Assembly (NCBI GenBank): GCA_902729315.2
Contig: LR746272.1
Span: forward strand, 372,001 to 436,000
Length of the DNA stretch: 64,000 nt
DNA from: Spirodela intermedia
Taxonomy: Eukaryota > Streptophyta > Magnoliopsida > Alismatales > Araceae
Direction of reading: 5' to 3'
Shown: positions 1 through 11,796 of the stretch, piece by piece
How the letters are laid out: each line of letters begins with the position of its first letter
Position numbering within the stretch: position 1 is the first letter of the stretch
Position numbers and translations under genes: made by a program
Notes under the pieces: model-generated
Databases searched by the model: none
What the model saw: the letters and a program-made list of their open reading frames with translations, nothing else
What the model was told of the DNA's origin: nothing

Positions 1-269
1 ATAATATTTTCATTTTAGCGTAGCAAGGACAATGGTCACAAATTCTTGTTTATAAATAGTCTTCAACTAAGTGTGGAAAGATTTTGGCTGAAGAATACAA
101 TTGAACATTTTTAGCACAAGGATTAAGTCAATCTCACGATTGAATTTTTCAGCTTTTAATTCAAAAGTTAGAGATAAATTAGGAAGAATTAAGATGAGAG
201 GCAATATTAAGCTGTTATAAGGCAAGATTTGATTACAAGGCTCCAATATTATGCATCCCATTTGAATAG

Positions 270-548
270 TTGGGTGAGTGGCGATGCCAGAGATCCATAA
301 CTCACAATGAAACATGTATAATATCTTGTGGGCCTCAGAAATTTCTACAATTTATGAAGGTTTGTGGGCAAGGACCATTGAAGGACTACGTTTACTTCAA
401 CATGATCTACAGTGACTTTTGCCTGCGAACACCTGATATCCTGGAAAACTATGAAATTAAAGTGACGACAGCGGAGAACTATGAAGATTTAGTGCAAATG
501 TTGCTCATGCGTAGAAAGATCCAAACTAGATATAGAGATGTCATCTAG
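270..548 (+). other. Coding-like fragment of unknown identity, possible terminal exon
   Basis: One plus-strand frame stays open to a TAG at 546-548. From about residue 25 it reads like ordinary globular protein, with mixed hydrophobic and charged residues (motifs such as GPLKDYVYFNMIYSDFCLRT and ENYEIKVTTAENYEDL). The start is not clear: CAG at about 335-337 could be a splice acceptor, which would make this the last exon of a gene beginning outside the window. I do not recognise the family. It could equally be a gene fragment or a chance frame, since the DNA just downstream turns GC-rich and repetitive. Confidence 0.25.
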
Positions 549-622
549 AAATATGAAGATATTCATCGTCCCTCGTCCTTGCGGGTTCAGTGGCTTCCTA
601 ACCGTTCTTCGGACGAGGAGTT

Positions 623-664
623 GGCGGGTTCCTGGCGGGTTCCTGGCGGGTTCCTGGCGGGTTG
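623..664. repeat. 11-bp tandem repeat, about 3.5 copies
   Basis: The unit GGCGGGTTCCT is repeated head to tail from 623 to 655, followed by a partial fourth copy. It lies in a GC-rich patch with no gene call. Confidence 0.8.
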
Positions 665-1510
665 GCGTTGAGCTGGTTGGCACCGCCGCCGTCTCCCCTG
701 GCGGGCTGCGGGACGACCGGGGTCGCACGGTGAGGCCGGCTCCCCCCGATGTCTCGGAGCGCAGACGCCAATTCAGACGCTACGTGGACAGCGACAGGAT
801 GATTTGACAGGATTCAGGAAGCTGAGACCGAACCGTTGGCACGTCGCTCACATCCCAAGAATTGAGAGTATGGATATCAGTACGAGAAAATGTGGCACCA
901 ATTAAATCAAGGAGTCGACGGGCCGGGCACCTTCGTTCTGCAACGAGTTTGGTGAACGAACACATTCCGACATGTGTATGACTCTCTCTCTCTCTCTCTA
1001 ACTTGGTGCTGTTATTATTAGCTCTAAGAGCATGGATGCATCCGTGTTATGGCATGTGTACCTATGCATGCTTCTCATTTGCTAGGCGTTTAAAAGAGAA
1101 ACTGAGAGGGAGAAAGAGAGAGAGAGAGAGATAGAGAGGTCAACGCTAATAAGCAGCAAAACCTCGCCTTTTTGAACTAACATTGATAGAAAAATACAAC
1201 TGAAAAAAATAAAAAAGAAAGAAAGAACGAATTCTTGAAAAGGAAAAAAAATCTGCTATAAATTGGAACCCGGGTAGGCCAATCTTTACCTAAATATTTA
1301 CACGAACCGGAGGGGTTGACTTCACAGAAGAGGAATGGTGAACGAAACAAAAGAGCCAAAAGAATGAGAACCCGTGCGAGCTATGCTCGTGGTGGACAGA
1401 GGCCATGGAATCTGAGCTTGGATGAATGCAAAATCGTACGAGAGCCGGAGGAAAGAAGGCTAGGATTATCTTACAAAGGAAAAGAATGGCGGCCGCCGCT
1501 GCCTCTGCAT

Positions 1511-1518
1511 CCTCTCTC

Positions 1519-1565
<47 letters not shown>
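1511..1565. repeat. (CT)n microsatellite in the 3' flank of the SAC gene
   Basis: A nearly uninterrupted CT run of about 50 bases. On the minus strand, the sense of the SAC phosphatase gene, it is (GA)n and begins about 50 bases after the stop codon. Confidence 0.9.
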
Positions 1566-1571
<6 letters not shown>

Positions 1572-1613
1572 TCTCCTCGGCCTCCTGCTGGGCATGGACC
1601 TGATCTCAGGGCC

Positions 1614-4600
1614 TCAATGACAGAGAGTCTCTCCATAGGTGACCCACTGCACAAAACTTTCAGGGAATTCTGAGCTTTTGTCCAATTTTCTGGGCGCTCC
1701 GAACGGAAGCTTTATGTCCGTTGAGTTCCTTTCCTGCGAAAGCTGTAGCGGATAGAAGTTCAGCCAGCAGACACGACGAGGGTGAGGTCAGAGTAGCTTT
1801 CTCTCTCTCTCCTAATAGATCCAAGCTCTGGGTCTCCGAGAAATACGAGGATGAAACCTCGAATGAGATATTATGGAAAGAGCTGGCGGCCCGCCCCCTG
1901 TTTCGACGGTCCATACCACCGACTCACCTTAATGCTGGATCCGTCCTCACTCAGAGTCGCCTCCGCAGGTGTGATATTGGTGACATTCTCAGATGAGAGT
2001 GTCTCAACAGGCATGTTCATGAGAGAGAACCTACATTCACGGAGGTCAACGCTTAGGCAGTGACCAATCCTCCCCAGACCACTCCAGCTCCCTCCCTCCC
2101 TACCTTCTTGACCCAAGTGTTAAGCCCCAGGCTCACCTGTCAAAAGTCTCCTCTTCGCATGAGTTTCCAGAGGATGAGAGGCAATCAAGGTCGAGAAAAT
2201 TTGAACAGTTCGATGCGTCGGTGCAATTCTCGCCCAAGTAGAAGTGCTTATTGTCGGGAAACAGCTGCCTGCCGACCATGCAGGGGGTGAATCTACAAGA
2301 CGTCGCCATTAGAACAAGTCATGAACACCAAAGAGAAGACAATTTTTCTAGCAAGATGGTGGAGAAATGACAACCTGACAGAGAAACACCAAAGGGATGA
2401 ACCTACCGAGAACACATTATATCGTTTCCGCAGGTCGAGATCTCCGTGGTTGAATCAGAGATGCTGTCAGAGAGCACCGAGCCAAGGATCCTCTTCTTTC
2501 CACCATTGGTGTTCGACACGGGCGTGTTGCTCTCGCATAGGATATTGCCGTCCGAAAGGGATCTCTTAACAAATGACCTGAAATGACAAGTCAAGTATTC
2601 ACGTTTCAGTATGAAAAATTCGAACGCGAAGCAGTCGATAGCAATGCAAGGTGCCCATTGGTTTCATCTCCATTCTCTCCTCCATCGACAAACAGAAAGA
2701 TTGGATCTTTCTCTCTGAAATAATTTGTGACATAGTCACCGATGGATGATGCGATATCCCATGTGATTTTCTCAGGACAAAAAGGAAGAGGCTACTGGCG
2801 AATTCACAATGCACAGTGGGCACAGTAGATCACCAAAAGGATTTTATGGAAATGTTCGTTCAATTTCCACGGTGTAATATATATATATATATATTCATAT
2901 ATTCGTACACAAAATTCTGAATACAAAAGTATTATTACCATGAATTTTCGTCGGGAAATCCTCGCCTCCCTACGTTGTAATACTGGTCAGAGTCCAGCTC
3001 CCAGAGGGCAGGTTTTCCCGGTTGAGGCTGGAAGTGCCCCAGAAACCTGCATGGACATGAAGCGAGCTCTCAACGAAATCCCAAGCTTTAGAAGCAAATC
3101 AGATCGATTTGGCGTTATCCGCTGAGTGAAAATCAGATTCATTGCACAAGGAAACGAAATCTTACACATTAATTGCATCTTGCTTCTCAGCATCCATGTA
3201 GGCATTGCTGTAATACCGTTGCAGCGTCCTGAAGAACTCCTGAGACTGGGTGGCCGCCTTCCATTGGCCTCTTCTTTCACAGAATATCTGGGCATCAGAA
3301 GTTATGAGGATTGAAGTTGTTGCACAATTGAGCTTTGAGGAAGGAGATCGACTTCCCGCAGCCAAATTTCTAAGATATTCAAGATTCAGATGATGAACCT
3401 TGAAAGCTCAAACAAGGTAATAACCATCATTTGATGTTATTTCAAGTAAATAAGAATGCATAAATCTGAATAAACTCAATACAGAATAGTCTGAAGAACC
3501 AGAGCTTGCTGATTGTGATTAGATGCAGGCATCTCTAATCGATACCCTTGGAAGCCAAAGACAGTGCAACAACAAAGGCGGCTTAGGCTGAAGCACACCA
3601 GTTGGGCCAATTGCTGCAATAGATCCTTAGCCTCTGTTTCCTGAAGTTCCGCGCTAAAGATCAAACTTCTGTCAATTTTCGGATGACAGCTTGAGGTTTA
3701 GATCCATCTTTTAGTGTTAATGGAACAGCTTTTATTAAAAAAATACCCATAGTCATCAGAAATCTCTGGGTTTTTTTTTTTTCAAGTCCAAAGAACCATG
3801 TATCTGAATGGCTACAAGGCATTTCCAACTATTTCACACTACGAATTTAATCCAAATAACAAAAGATACACAGCACTGAATATTTTAAATATGACATTCT
3901 CAATGGTTATCTCAGTTTAATCCAACCCAAGACGCTAGAAATAACTCTCCAAAAATGCGTAAAGCAATTTTGTATGCACTAAACGAACATTCTGAAGAGC
4001 ATAACCGAGAGAAATGAACGGTTTGGAAAAGAAAAAAAAACAAAATGGCACAATATTCAACCAGAATATCGTATAGGCGTTAGCAGCTATTCCTCTCTAA
4101 AGCATGAACATCCCACACTAACTAGCCTAGCAGGAATCACGGTTGGTTAAGTAACAAAGGAAAGGTCGACGTTTGAACCTATTGGAAAGAAGTTCAAGCA
4201 AATTGCCACAAACATGCTTCAGGGTGATGAAGACCTTTGAACGAAAGATCAGGAAAGTTGCCTCAGCTATTTTTGTGAAAAACAGAGGAGAACCATCACA
4301 CAACCCCGTGGTTTTGAATTCACGGATCTAATTTCATTTACGAAGAGAAAGCAAATGCAATCTTGCCCACTTTAACATTATAAATTAAGAGCTGCATGCT
4401 CAGTTAAACAGTCCAGACAAGTAAAAACGAAGGGGACAATTTGGCAATGGCAAGAACACCAAAGAATTTAACAGTCAACAGCCAAACTCAACGAGAAAAT
4501 TCATCTTTGAATCATCATTATGCAAATAAAAGAGTTCATCAAGACAATTTACCTTGTTGTGAGCCGCAGAACCGCCATACTGCAGTGCAAGCGTATCACC

Positions 4601-7450
4601 CATTGTCTCATAACATCTCATCAAGTCGTCGGCCAGAGGTGCATCTAGATCAACCTTTGGTTCATCCATGAAACCAAGTGCATGAAGCTGACGTCCAAGT
4701 GCAGCTAAGCCAAATGCATATTGAGCCACATTTGTGCGGTCCAAGCAGTCTATGCAGTTGGTACGAAGGACACCCTTCTGGAAAAGCGGCAGCTTGACGG
4801 AAACGCTCTCATTATGTCCTCTGTTATGGTCCTCAACTTCAGTTCTTGAGATGTCAACATCAACTGTGCCATTGCATTTCAGACTCTCTGATGGCCAATT
4901 ATTGCCGTCCTCCTTCCTGCGTCAAAAAAGGCACAAGTAATGCCCAGAGCAAATTATTTTATGTGCAAATAGTGGAACAGCAGATATGCGGCCAGACACG
5001 TTATATGACACCACCAAAGGAACAAAAGACAGTCAAAATATGCCTCAAGGCACGCCAAGTGAGAAATGCAGCAGTCTTGATAGCCTCATGTTTCGAAAAT
5101 CTGCACGAATAAGAAAATTTGGACAATCACGAGCATTGGATCTGCACTGAAGACCTCAAAAAATCATTTTTGTCAATTATTTTTCAGTGGAGAGGGCATT
5201 CCATCTGATCATAAAAAGGAGAGGTGGACTCTTTTGAAAAAAAAAAAAACCCTAAGAATGAGATTGATGTATCGAAGACCTAAAGCCATTTAAAACACAA
5301 ATATCGTACTATAAATGTTTCAGCATCGACAGCCAAAAGCAAAGAGTCTGTTGTTGGAAATAGCCATCTTGATGAAAACTCAGGATTGGTGGGGGGTTTG
5401 GGAGATGAGCAAGGAATACGCTTGGCAAATGAGAGAGGAAGATTCAAGTGATGCTCATGCGACAAGCAAACAGAATGGAGTTACGGCATCTCCCTCTCAC
5501 TAAGGTAAGGTCGACAGGAGCACGATGAGCGCACAAGAAAGCTAATGCATGTAAGCATCACATAACTCAGATGGCCTTTTCCCGTCCAGATAAAAAAATT
5601 GCACATGTAACAAATGCATGGTTAGAAGGCGACTAAATCCCTCGTACAAAAAAGTGTTGGCAAACTGCTCGGCATAACTCCCTCAAACTTAAAATTAAAG
5701 AAATATAAAAGCTATTCACCCGCAAGTCTCTATCAAGAAGAGCATTTCTCGTAGCCAATTACTTTGCCATTTCTCTGACCAGATAAAATGGATACTGATC
5801 TTACCAAAACTTCCAGTCAGATGGGCATGCCACGATAGGCCAGATGCTGGTCATCAACCCATGTAAAAGAACCCCATCTTTCAGAAAGTTTCCATGAGAT
5901 GGGGCCCCTTGTTAGGGAGAGCAAGAAAAAATATTAATAATTTCAATCTTGGGGATTCAACCCTCGTCCACACTGCCTCCGACCCAAAAAATAAATTAAA
6001 AAAAAATGCAGCCTGAATTAAGCATGACTGCGAGATGAGAGACACCAGAAAACCCTCTAAGAAAAAATAAAACACAGATAAACACAAAAAAAGTATAAAA
6101 CGCAATAATGGGTGGGGAAGAAAAGTCCTACTTACTCAAGGACAGGCCATCTCATAGCGCCCTCAATCCTCAATGATGGTCTTACTTGGCAGAAAAAGAA
6201 ACCTGTTAAATCTAAAGCATACGCCCCCACTCTGCCCAGCGTTGCCAGTACGTTGGTCGCTTTGCTGGAACAGATGATGATTTCATTGGGTCAGAAACAT
6301 GCACCGGATAGTTAACATTCGGATTATAGAAAAGAAAAAAAACTTCTGGGCGCTTCCATGGACAGGATTGCAGAGGGGAAAAGCCAAAGGGCGTGGTACC
6401 TTCTGGAATGCTTGTTAAGATCCCAGTGTAAGAACCTCAGATGGTTCTCCTCTGACAATTCTTGATTTATGTAATCAATCGCATTAGCAAATTCAGCACG
6501 TAAAATGGACTCTCGGGGCCTTTTTTCCTGAGTCTGTGTCAAACGGATCATAGAGGACCCTATGAGCTTGAGATCCTCTTGGGTAAATAGGAATCAAGGA
6601 TACGCCCACAATGATATTGTTTTTTAATACCAATATCATTGCTTTTAATACAAAGATATTGGAATTAAAAGCGAAAGCTCTGAGGAAATGAAAGTACCTT
6701 GATCAGATTCAAAATGATGATTGGGTTTCCATATCTCCTTACAAGGTTCTGAAAGTGGAGCCGCGTGGCCTCATAGGTCTCATCCTTCCTGTGCACTGGA
6801 TATTTTAACGAGAGAGGCAGAATGGGTAGTTAAGGATGGGAAGTTGTGAAGCGCGTCAAGAGGAACAAGGGGTCGATCGAGGGAGCTTACGGATTATGTC
6901 GGGCTTAATATTCAGCCGAGACGTTTCCTGAGACCAGAATAGGGGTATAGAACCCCTGTTCTGAACAACAGAGCTTATCTGGTTTGGTTGGCCCCCTCCT
7001 GGGGTGTCTTCAAACACAATCTGCTCCGTCTCAACGTCATTGGCCACTCTACCCTTCTCATTTACGCCGCGCTTTAAGTACCTGGGATCGAAACAGAGCC
7101 AGAACCAGGACCGAGGGAAAGAAATGGGTTGAGCGCACCGGTTCTTTTATGAACACCATGTGGTAAGAGCAATTAAAACACAAAAACTTGTGCAACCTGG
7201 TGCCAGCATAATGGCGTGAGCGCCTGGCGATCAGGGTCAGCTTGAAGTCCTTGCCGGATACCGAGAGCTTGGCCTACACACGCAAAGATTGCAGGCAAGG
7301 CCAGACATTTCAAAACAAAAAATTGGTGATAGTATGAAGCAGCTTCAATCAAGGCAAAACGCAGGCAGCATGAAGAGTAAGATAGAAATATTCAGGCATG
7401 GAGAAACCACCTCTTACTCATTCAAAACAAGCGAAATACAGGAGGAAGAA

Positions 7451-7481
<31 letters not shown>

Positions 7482-9195
7482 GAAGAAAGAAGGGACAAAA
7501 CTACCACCTGCTTGAAGAAGCCGTACACCAATGCTACCGTCCAGAGAGTGTTTTTCACGTGATTCCTTATCCCGCGGGTCAGATATTCATTCCAGACGAA
7601 CATGGTGTCGTACACAACCTGCCCAGTCTGCCCATCGCACAAATTCTTCTGAAGGCTACGCATAACATGATATGAGTAGCTGAAAAAGAAGTCCCTGGTG
7701 AGATCCACATTGCAGAGGAGCTTCTTGTATCTACACCATCATCCAAAACAAGAGGAGAACAAAATGAAACAGGTGTGAATTCCCATCTGATACATCTGGC
7801 CAAAGAGGGAGGAAACATCTGTGAAAACAGATAAATAAATAAATAAATAAATAAATAAAAGAGTAGCCAGTGCAAGGAGAGAAAAGAAAAGAAAAAAAAA
7901 AAAAAACCAAGCAAGCAAGCTTCAACAAATTTACTGCCCCATTCCACAGGAACACAGAACAACGTGAAGACCCATATGCAATGGAACTAGGATTTCTTAT
8001 ACACCGAGTCCCTTGTTCATCTACGAAATGAAAGCCCATGTGTGTACAGTTCTGACCCCTTTTCGGGCACCCAACCATCCCGAAAGGAGGATTATGATGA
8101 ATATGAAAAGAGGTGTCCTGATAATTTCCTAGTTATGCAGCCATTTTGAGCACAAGCTTCATACCCACTATGCAAACATTTCTAGATCAACTATTCTGCC
8201 GACTGCCCAGTAAGATGAACTAATTTAAATAAAAAAAATAAAAATAAAAATAAAAACTTCCACCCTTTGCACTTTCCAGTTCTCAGGTACACATGAACTT
8301 AGTGCAGTGCTGTGTCTCAAGGAACTCGCAGTGGCCACCCTCCACTAGATGTACAGCGGGGCAGTACACATTTACATGTGGTGGGGGGGGGGGCGGGCGC
8401 TAAAGACCTGTTTTCCATCTTAGAGTTAGCCATATCAAGCCGCACAGCGGAATTTGGAAGCGCAAACATCTCGCTCTTGGTGATGGCGTAGACGGTGTGA
8501 CCGCAAATGGCTCCAATCTTCCTCCTCTTCGTAATGAGCAGCATGTAGTACGGTCCCAGGAACTTGACGAACCCTGGCAAGGAAGGAAGGAAGGCGGGTT
8601 GAGACTTCTCCGCCGGCCTAGGCCGGCGATTTCACGGCGGAGTCGAATTCGTGGGGCGGCGCTCACCGACGATGCCGTAGCAGTTGGTGACGAACCGCAG
8701 GCCGCCGGTGGCCCTGTTCCCTTCGTGTATCCGCTTCAGGAGGTCCTGGCACTCCCTGTCGGAGTATGTGGTGGAGTCCTCGCGGATGTTCAGCTCGGAC
8801 GGCTCCAGCCTGTCGATCTTCAGCACCTTCCACAGCGTCCTGCTCTTGTCCATTCCGATCATGTAGAAGTTCTGCAGCAGGGAGCGGCCCCCCGAGAGAC
8901 AGAGAGAGGAGTTTGTGAGAGAATTGGTCCGCCCAGGGGAACAGAAGAACAGGAGGATCCACACCAATCAGAGCAGAGGATGATGAGTGGGGGAGGATGA
9001 GGATGAGGATGGGCCTTCTTTCGATGGGCTGGCTGGTCTGATTCCAGTCGATCCCTCGCCGGTGCTTACCGATCGCGTCTCGTAGAGGCGGAACTTCTGG
9101 AGGTAGCAGCTGGCAGAGTCGCTGCCGCCTCCGGCCTCTCCCGGCTTGATGTTCGCCGCCGCCTGTTCGCCACCGTCCGCCGACCACGCCGCCAT
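1614..9195 (-). CDS. SAC-domain phosphoinositide phosphatase (FIG4-like, plant SAC2-5 type)
   Basis: Plant SAC2-5/FIG4-like proteins remove phosphates from polyphosphoinositides, notably PI(3,5)P2, on endosomal and vacuolar membranes. Sixteen exons join in frame to 833 residues, normal for this clade: 9195-9070, 8871-8667, 8573-8408, 7730-7508, 7273-7197, 7081-6891, 6795-6698, 6533-6400, 6264-6136, 4916-4553, 3287-3166, 3046-2939, 2577-2407, 2292-2137, 2030-1928 and 1742-1614 (the last acceptor may be nine bases later). The N-terminal half carries SAC signatures such as [19 protein letters not shown] and [13 protein letters not shown]. Exon 10 (near 4740) encodes the catalytic CX5R(T) motif as [12 protein letters not shown], intact, followed by [10 protein letters not shown]. 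The C-terminal tail is low in similarity but ends with the family's FVQWV element. Exon 9 reads past a tempting donor at 6185 and uses GTAAGT at 6135, which is needed for frame. No truncation is seen. It is transcribed away from SMU2. Membership of the clade is firm; the exact paralogue is not. Confidence 0.93.
6610..6672. repeat. Cluster of short inverted repeats in SAC intron 7
   Basis: AATGATATTG (6610-6619) pairs with CAATATCATT (6631-6640). CCAATATC (6630-6637) also pairs with GATATTGG (6655-6662), and GCTTTTAAT (6641-6649) with ATTAAAAGC (6664-6672). The arms overlap, so alternative hairpins compete. Confidence 0.75.
7452..7482. repeat. (AAG)n trinucleotide repeat in SAC intron 4
   Basis: About ten AAG units, reading CTT on the gene's sense (minus) strand, start some 25 bases after the exon 4 donor at 7507. 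Confidence 0.9.
7830..7859. repeat. (AAAT)n tetranucleotide repeat in SAC intron 3
   Basis: About seven AAAT units in the intron between exon 3 (ends 8408) and exon 4 (starts 7730). Confidence 0.9.
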
Positions 9196-11796
9196 GTCCC
9201 CTCGAATCCCGAGCAGCCTCGCAAACTACTCGGGCGGTCTAGATCACCCCCGAGCGCGTCAAACTCCGCACCGAGGCTGCTTCAGATACAGCATCTCCTG
9301 GATTCCGGATCTCTTCCCCCGCCCTCACCAGCGCACCCCCAGTCTCCGCCGCCGCTGCAACGCCGTCCCCCTCAGCCCCAATCCCCTCCGTTCCATTCAC
9401 GGGACGGCGACGGCCCCCGACGGCAGAGGCGCGTGAGGGGGCACCTGTGATCCGCCGAAAGAGGAGACCCAGAACTGATATTAGGAAAGACCACGGGCGC
9501 GGAGAGAAAGAGAAGCCTTGAACACCCAAGCACTCCGCGACGCCGCCGCACCAGCCAAGAAGAAGAACAAGAGCAACAACAGCCGCTGACTGGGGATCAA
9601 CGCAGCTGATCCCTCCACAGCGGCCACCCCGTTGGTCCTCCAAATCTTCTGCCACCGAGCTCTCTCTCTTTCCCTCTGCGTTCTGTAGGTCTCCGCCGCA
9701 AAGCTTCACCTTGAGAACGCGACGAGGCCGATCGGCGAAGGAAAACCACAGCTTGCGAGCAGCCGCAATCCACACGAAAACAAAATAAAGAAATATGAGA
9801 GAGACAAAGTTGGAAGGAAGAGAATTTCCGCGTCCCTGACCGGCCTCCTCTCCCTCTTTACCCCCCGCCCCCCCTTCCCCAGAAGCTGACCTTTCAACTC
9901 GGCACTGGTGGGTCCTCGACTTCCTCCTTCCTTTCGTCTACTGGGCCAGCAATTGACTGACTGACGGCACCCGGTGAAACGAGAGAGAGGGAGAGACAGA
10001 GGGGGGGTGAAGATGAGGGGTCAACGGCAGGCGAGAAAGTCGAGGTGCCAGGAGATCCGCTCGTCGTCGGTCGATCGGGCCCCAGCGCTTTTTTATTATT
10101 ATTTAATTTATTTTGTATGCCTTAAAAAAATCCCGACGGGTATTACCCTCCGATGGGGGGCGCATAAAATATTAACGTTAATTGGCAAAATACAATAATT
10201 GTCTGCTCGGCGTCGTCTCGACTAGGACCGACGCACGATCCTATCGTAAGGCCTCGCGCGCGGCCACGTATCGATATGCGCGGGACCACTGCTGTGTGGG
10301 TCCCGCTGCCCGGAGCAGATCCGCAAGAATTTCGGATCCCCTATGTCGCCCGATTAGTCGACCCCAGCGTGGGGGGCCGCATTCCCCCGCGCCGCCTACT
10401 TGGCATACCGAGAGGACCGAGAGAGGAATCGCGTGTGGGGCCCGCTGGGGGGCAACGCAGATCTGGGTTGGCTTCTGCCGAGCCACGCGGCCAGGTCCTT
10501 CCACTGCCGTGATCGGCGGCTAAACCTGGCGGGCCCAGGTTGGAATCGCGTGACTCGGTTTCACGGGGCGGGGCCCATGGCACCCGGCGGCTTTTGGCCT
10601 GGTCCGGATTGGACTACGAGACCGGTGTCGAGATTTTCGGCTGATCTGACTGCGCCCCCCAACCCTTCCCCCGGTCCACCGGGCCCACATGGTGGGGCCC
10701 GTGGCGCGGTGAGATGGATAGATAACAGATATGTAGAGCCTGGAGAAAGCTGCGGCCCTTAAATGAGCTGCCGACGGAGCCCGGCAGGGCTGCCGTCACT
10801 TGACGGCGACCCGCCCGTGAACCACACCGAATCGGGCCACCGATATCTCCCGGCTCTCAGAATCGCCTTCCTTTCCTCAATAAAAATGTCCCCTTTTTTT
10901 CCTACTCTCGCTCTCTCTCTAGCTAGATAAATGTCTTATAAATTATATTTTTTTATAATTTTCTGTATCTCGCCGACAACGAGATCAGACCGAACGCGTG
11001 GACAGCCTCCCCCCCCCAAGATTGACACAACCACTACGGCCGAGTTGACCCGTTACGGACGAGTCGCTCAGGGAGGGACCACGGGGGGCCAAACAAATGC
11101 CAAAAGGTCGTCGATCCCGGAAGGATCGAGCCGAGCCGAGTGGACGGCCCGGGATGTTTGACCCGTGCTGATTGGCGCGTCCGAGTCGAGTCGTGGTGTG
11201 CGGATTGGGGCGGACGAGTCAGCCCGGATGAAATGATTTCGAGCTTTCCTCTCTGCGCTCGTTCCGAAGAGAACGGTCCCTTTGAGGTGTGTTGGGCCGC
11301 GGTCGTAGCGTAGAAGATGCCCATTAGGATAGAAGGTCCGGTTGGCCCAGTTTAACAAGGAAAAAACTACGACCCAAGGACGGCCCGAACCATTAACTGG
11401 AAAGGTCGACCATCCTCATGATTTCTCAAGAACGCAAAAGCTAGGGTTCTCTCTCTCTCGAGAGCGCGCGCGCTCTCTCCGGCGATCAGGTCCAGTCGAT
11501 CGAGCAGCGGCGTTCATCCAATCGTCTGGTGGCATTGGGCTGCGAGGCGCAGGTTATTTGGTGCGGTCTGCTAATCTGAATTCTCCTCTACAGCAGCTCT
11601 ACGTCTTATTCGCTAGTCTATCTATCCGGAGGAATCCGGGCGGCACGCTGGCTGTCCGTGGGCCAGGGAATCCCGCCCGAGAATACTCCAGAGTCCTCTG
11701 GCTCTTGATTTATTTTATCTGAGGCGCTGAGAATAGCTGCTGATGCTCTGGTTTCCTTCCTCCGCAGTGTACTGTTTTCAGTTTTGTTTGTCAACG
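9196..11796. promoter_or_regulatory. Shared upstream region between the divergent SAC and SMU2 genes
   Basis: No protein gene is supported in these 2.6 kb. The left part (9.2-9.9 kb) is GC-rich with CT tracts and probably carries the 5' UTR and promoter of the SAC gene. The middle (10.24-10.85 kb) is a GC-rich block of unknown nature. Nearer SMU2 are site II elements (TTGGGCC at 11292-11298, GGCCCA at 11344-11349) and a telo-box-like CTAGGGTTCT at 11441-11450, then CT-rich sequence typical of a plant 5' UTR. A possible 5' UTR intron ends at the CAG near 11766. Confidence 0.5.

Larger units (their letters stand above)
1..1613. other. Left-edge intergenic region, 3' flank of the SAC phosphatase gene
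   Basis: No complete gene is recognised here. The stretch holds a coding-like fragment at 270-548 (listed separately), an 11-bp tandem repeat at 623-664, and GA- or CT-rich microsatellites near 985-1002, 1106-1135 and 1511-1565. The last of these lies about 50 bases past the stop codon of the minus-strand SAC gene, so it probably sits in that gene's 3' UTR as (GA)n in sense. The remainder shows no frame that I can support. Confidence 0.5.

Noticed and set aside
5819-5861. Candidate extra SAC exon with a GTAAGA donor
   Set aside because: It is out of frame with its neighbours. Extending exon 9 to the GTAAGT at 6135 supplies the missing residues and keeps the frame.
9239-9775. Minus-strand open frame of 178 codons upstream of the SAC gene
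   Set aside because: GC-driven frame in the promoter/5' UTR; no family resemblance and no link to the SAC start.
10182-10762. Several overlapping open frames on both strands
   Set aside because: All frames of a GC-rich block are open at once, and none shows codon structure or family resemblance.
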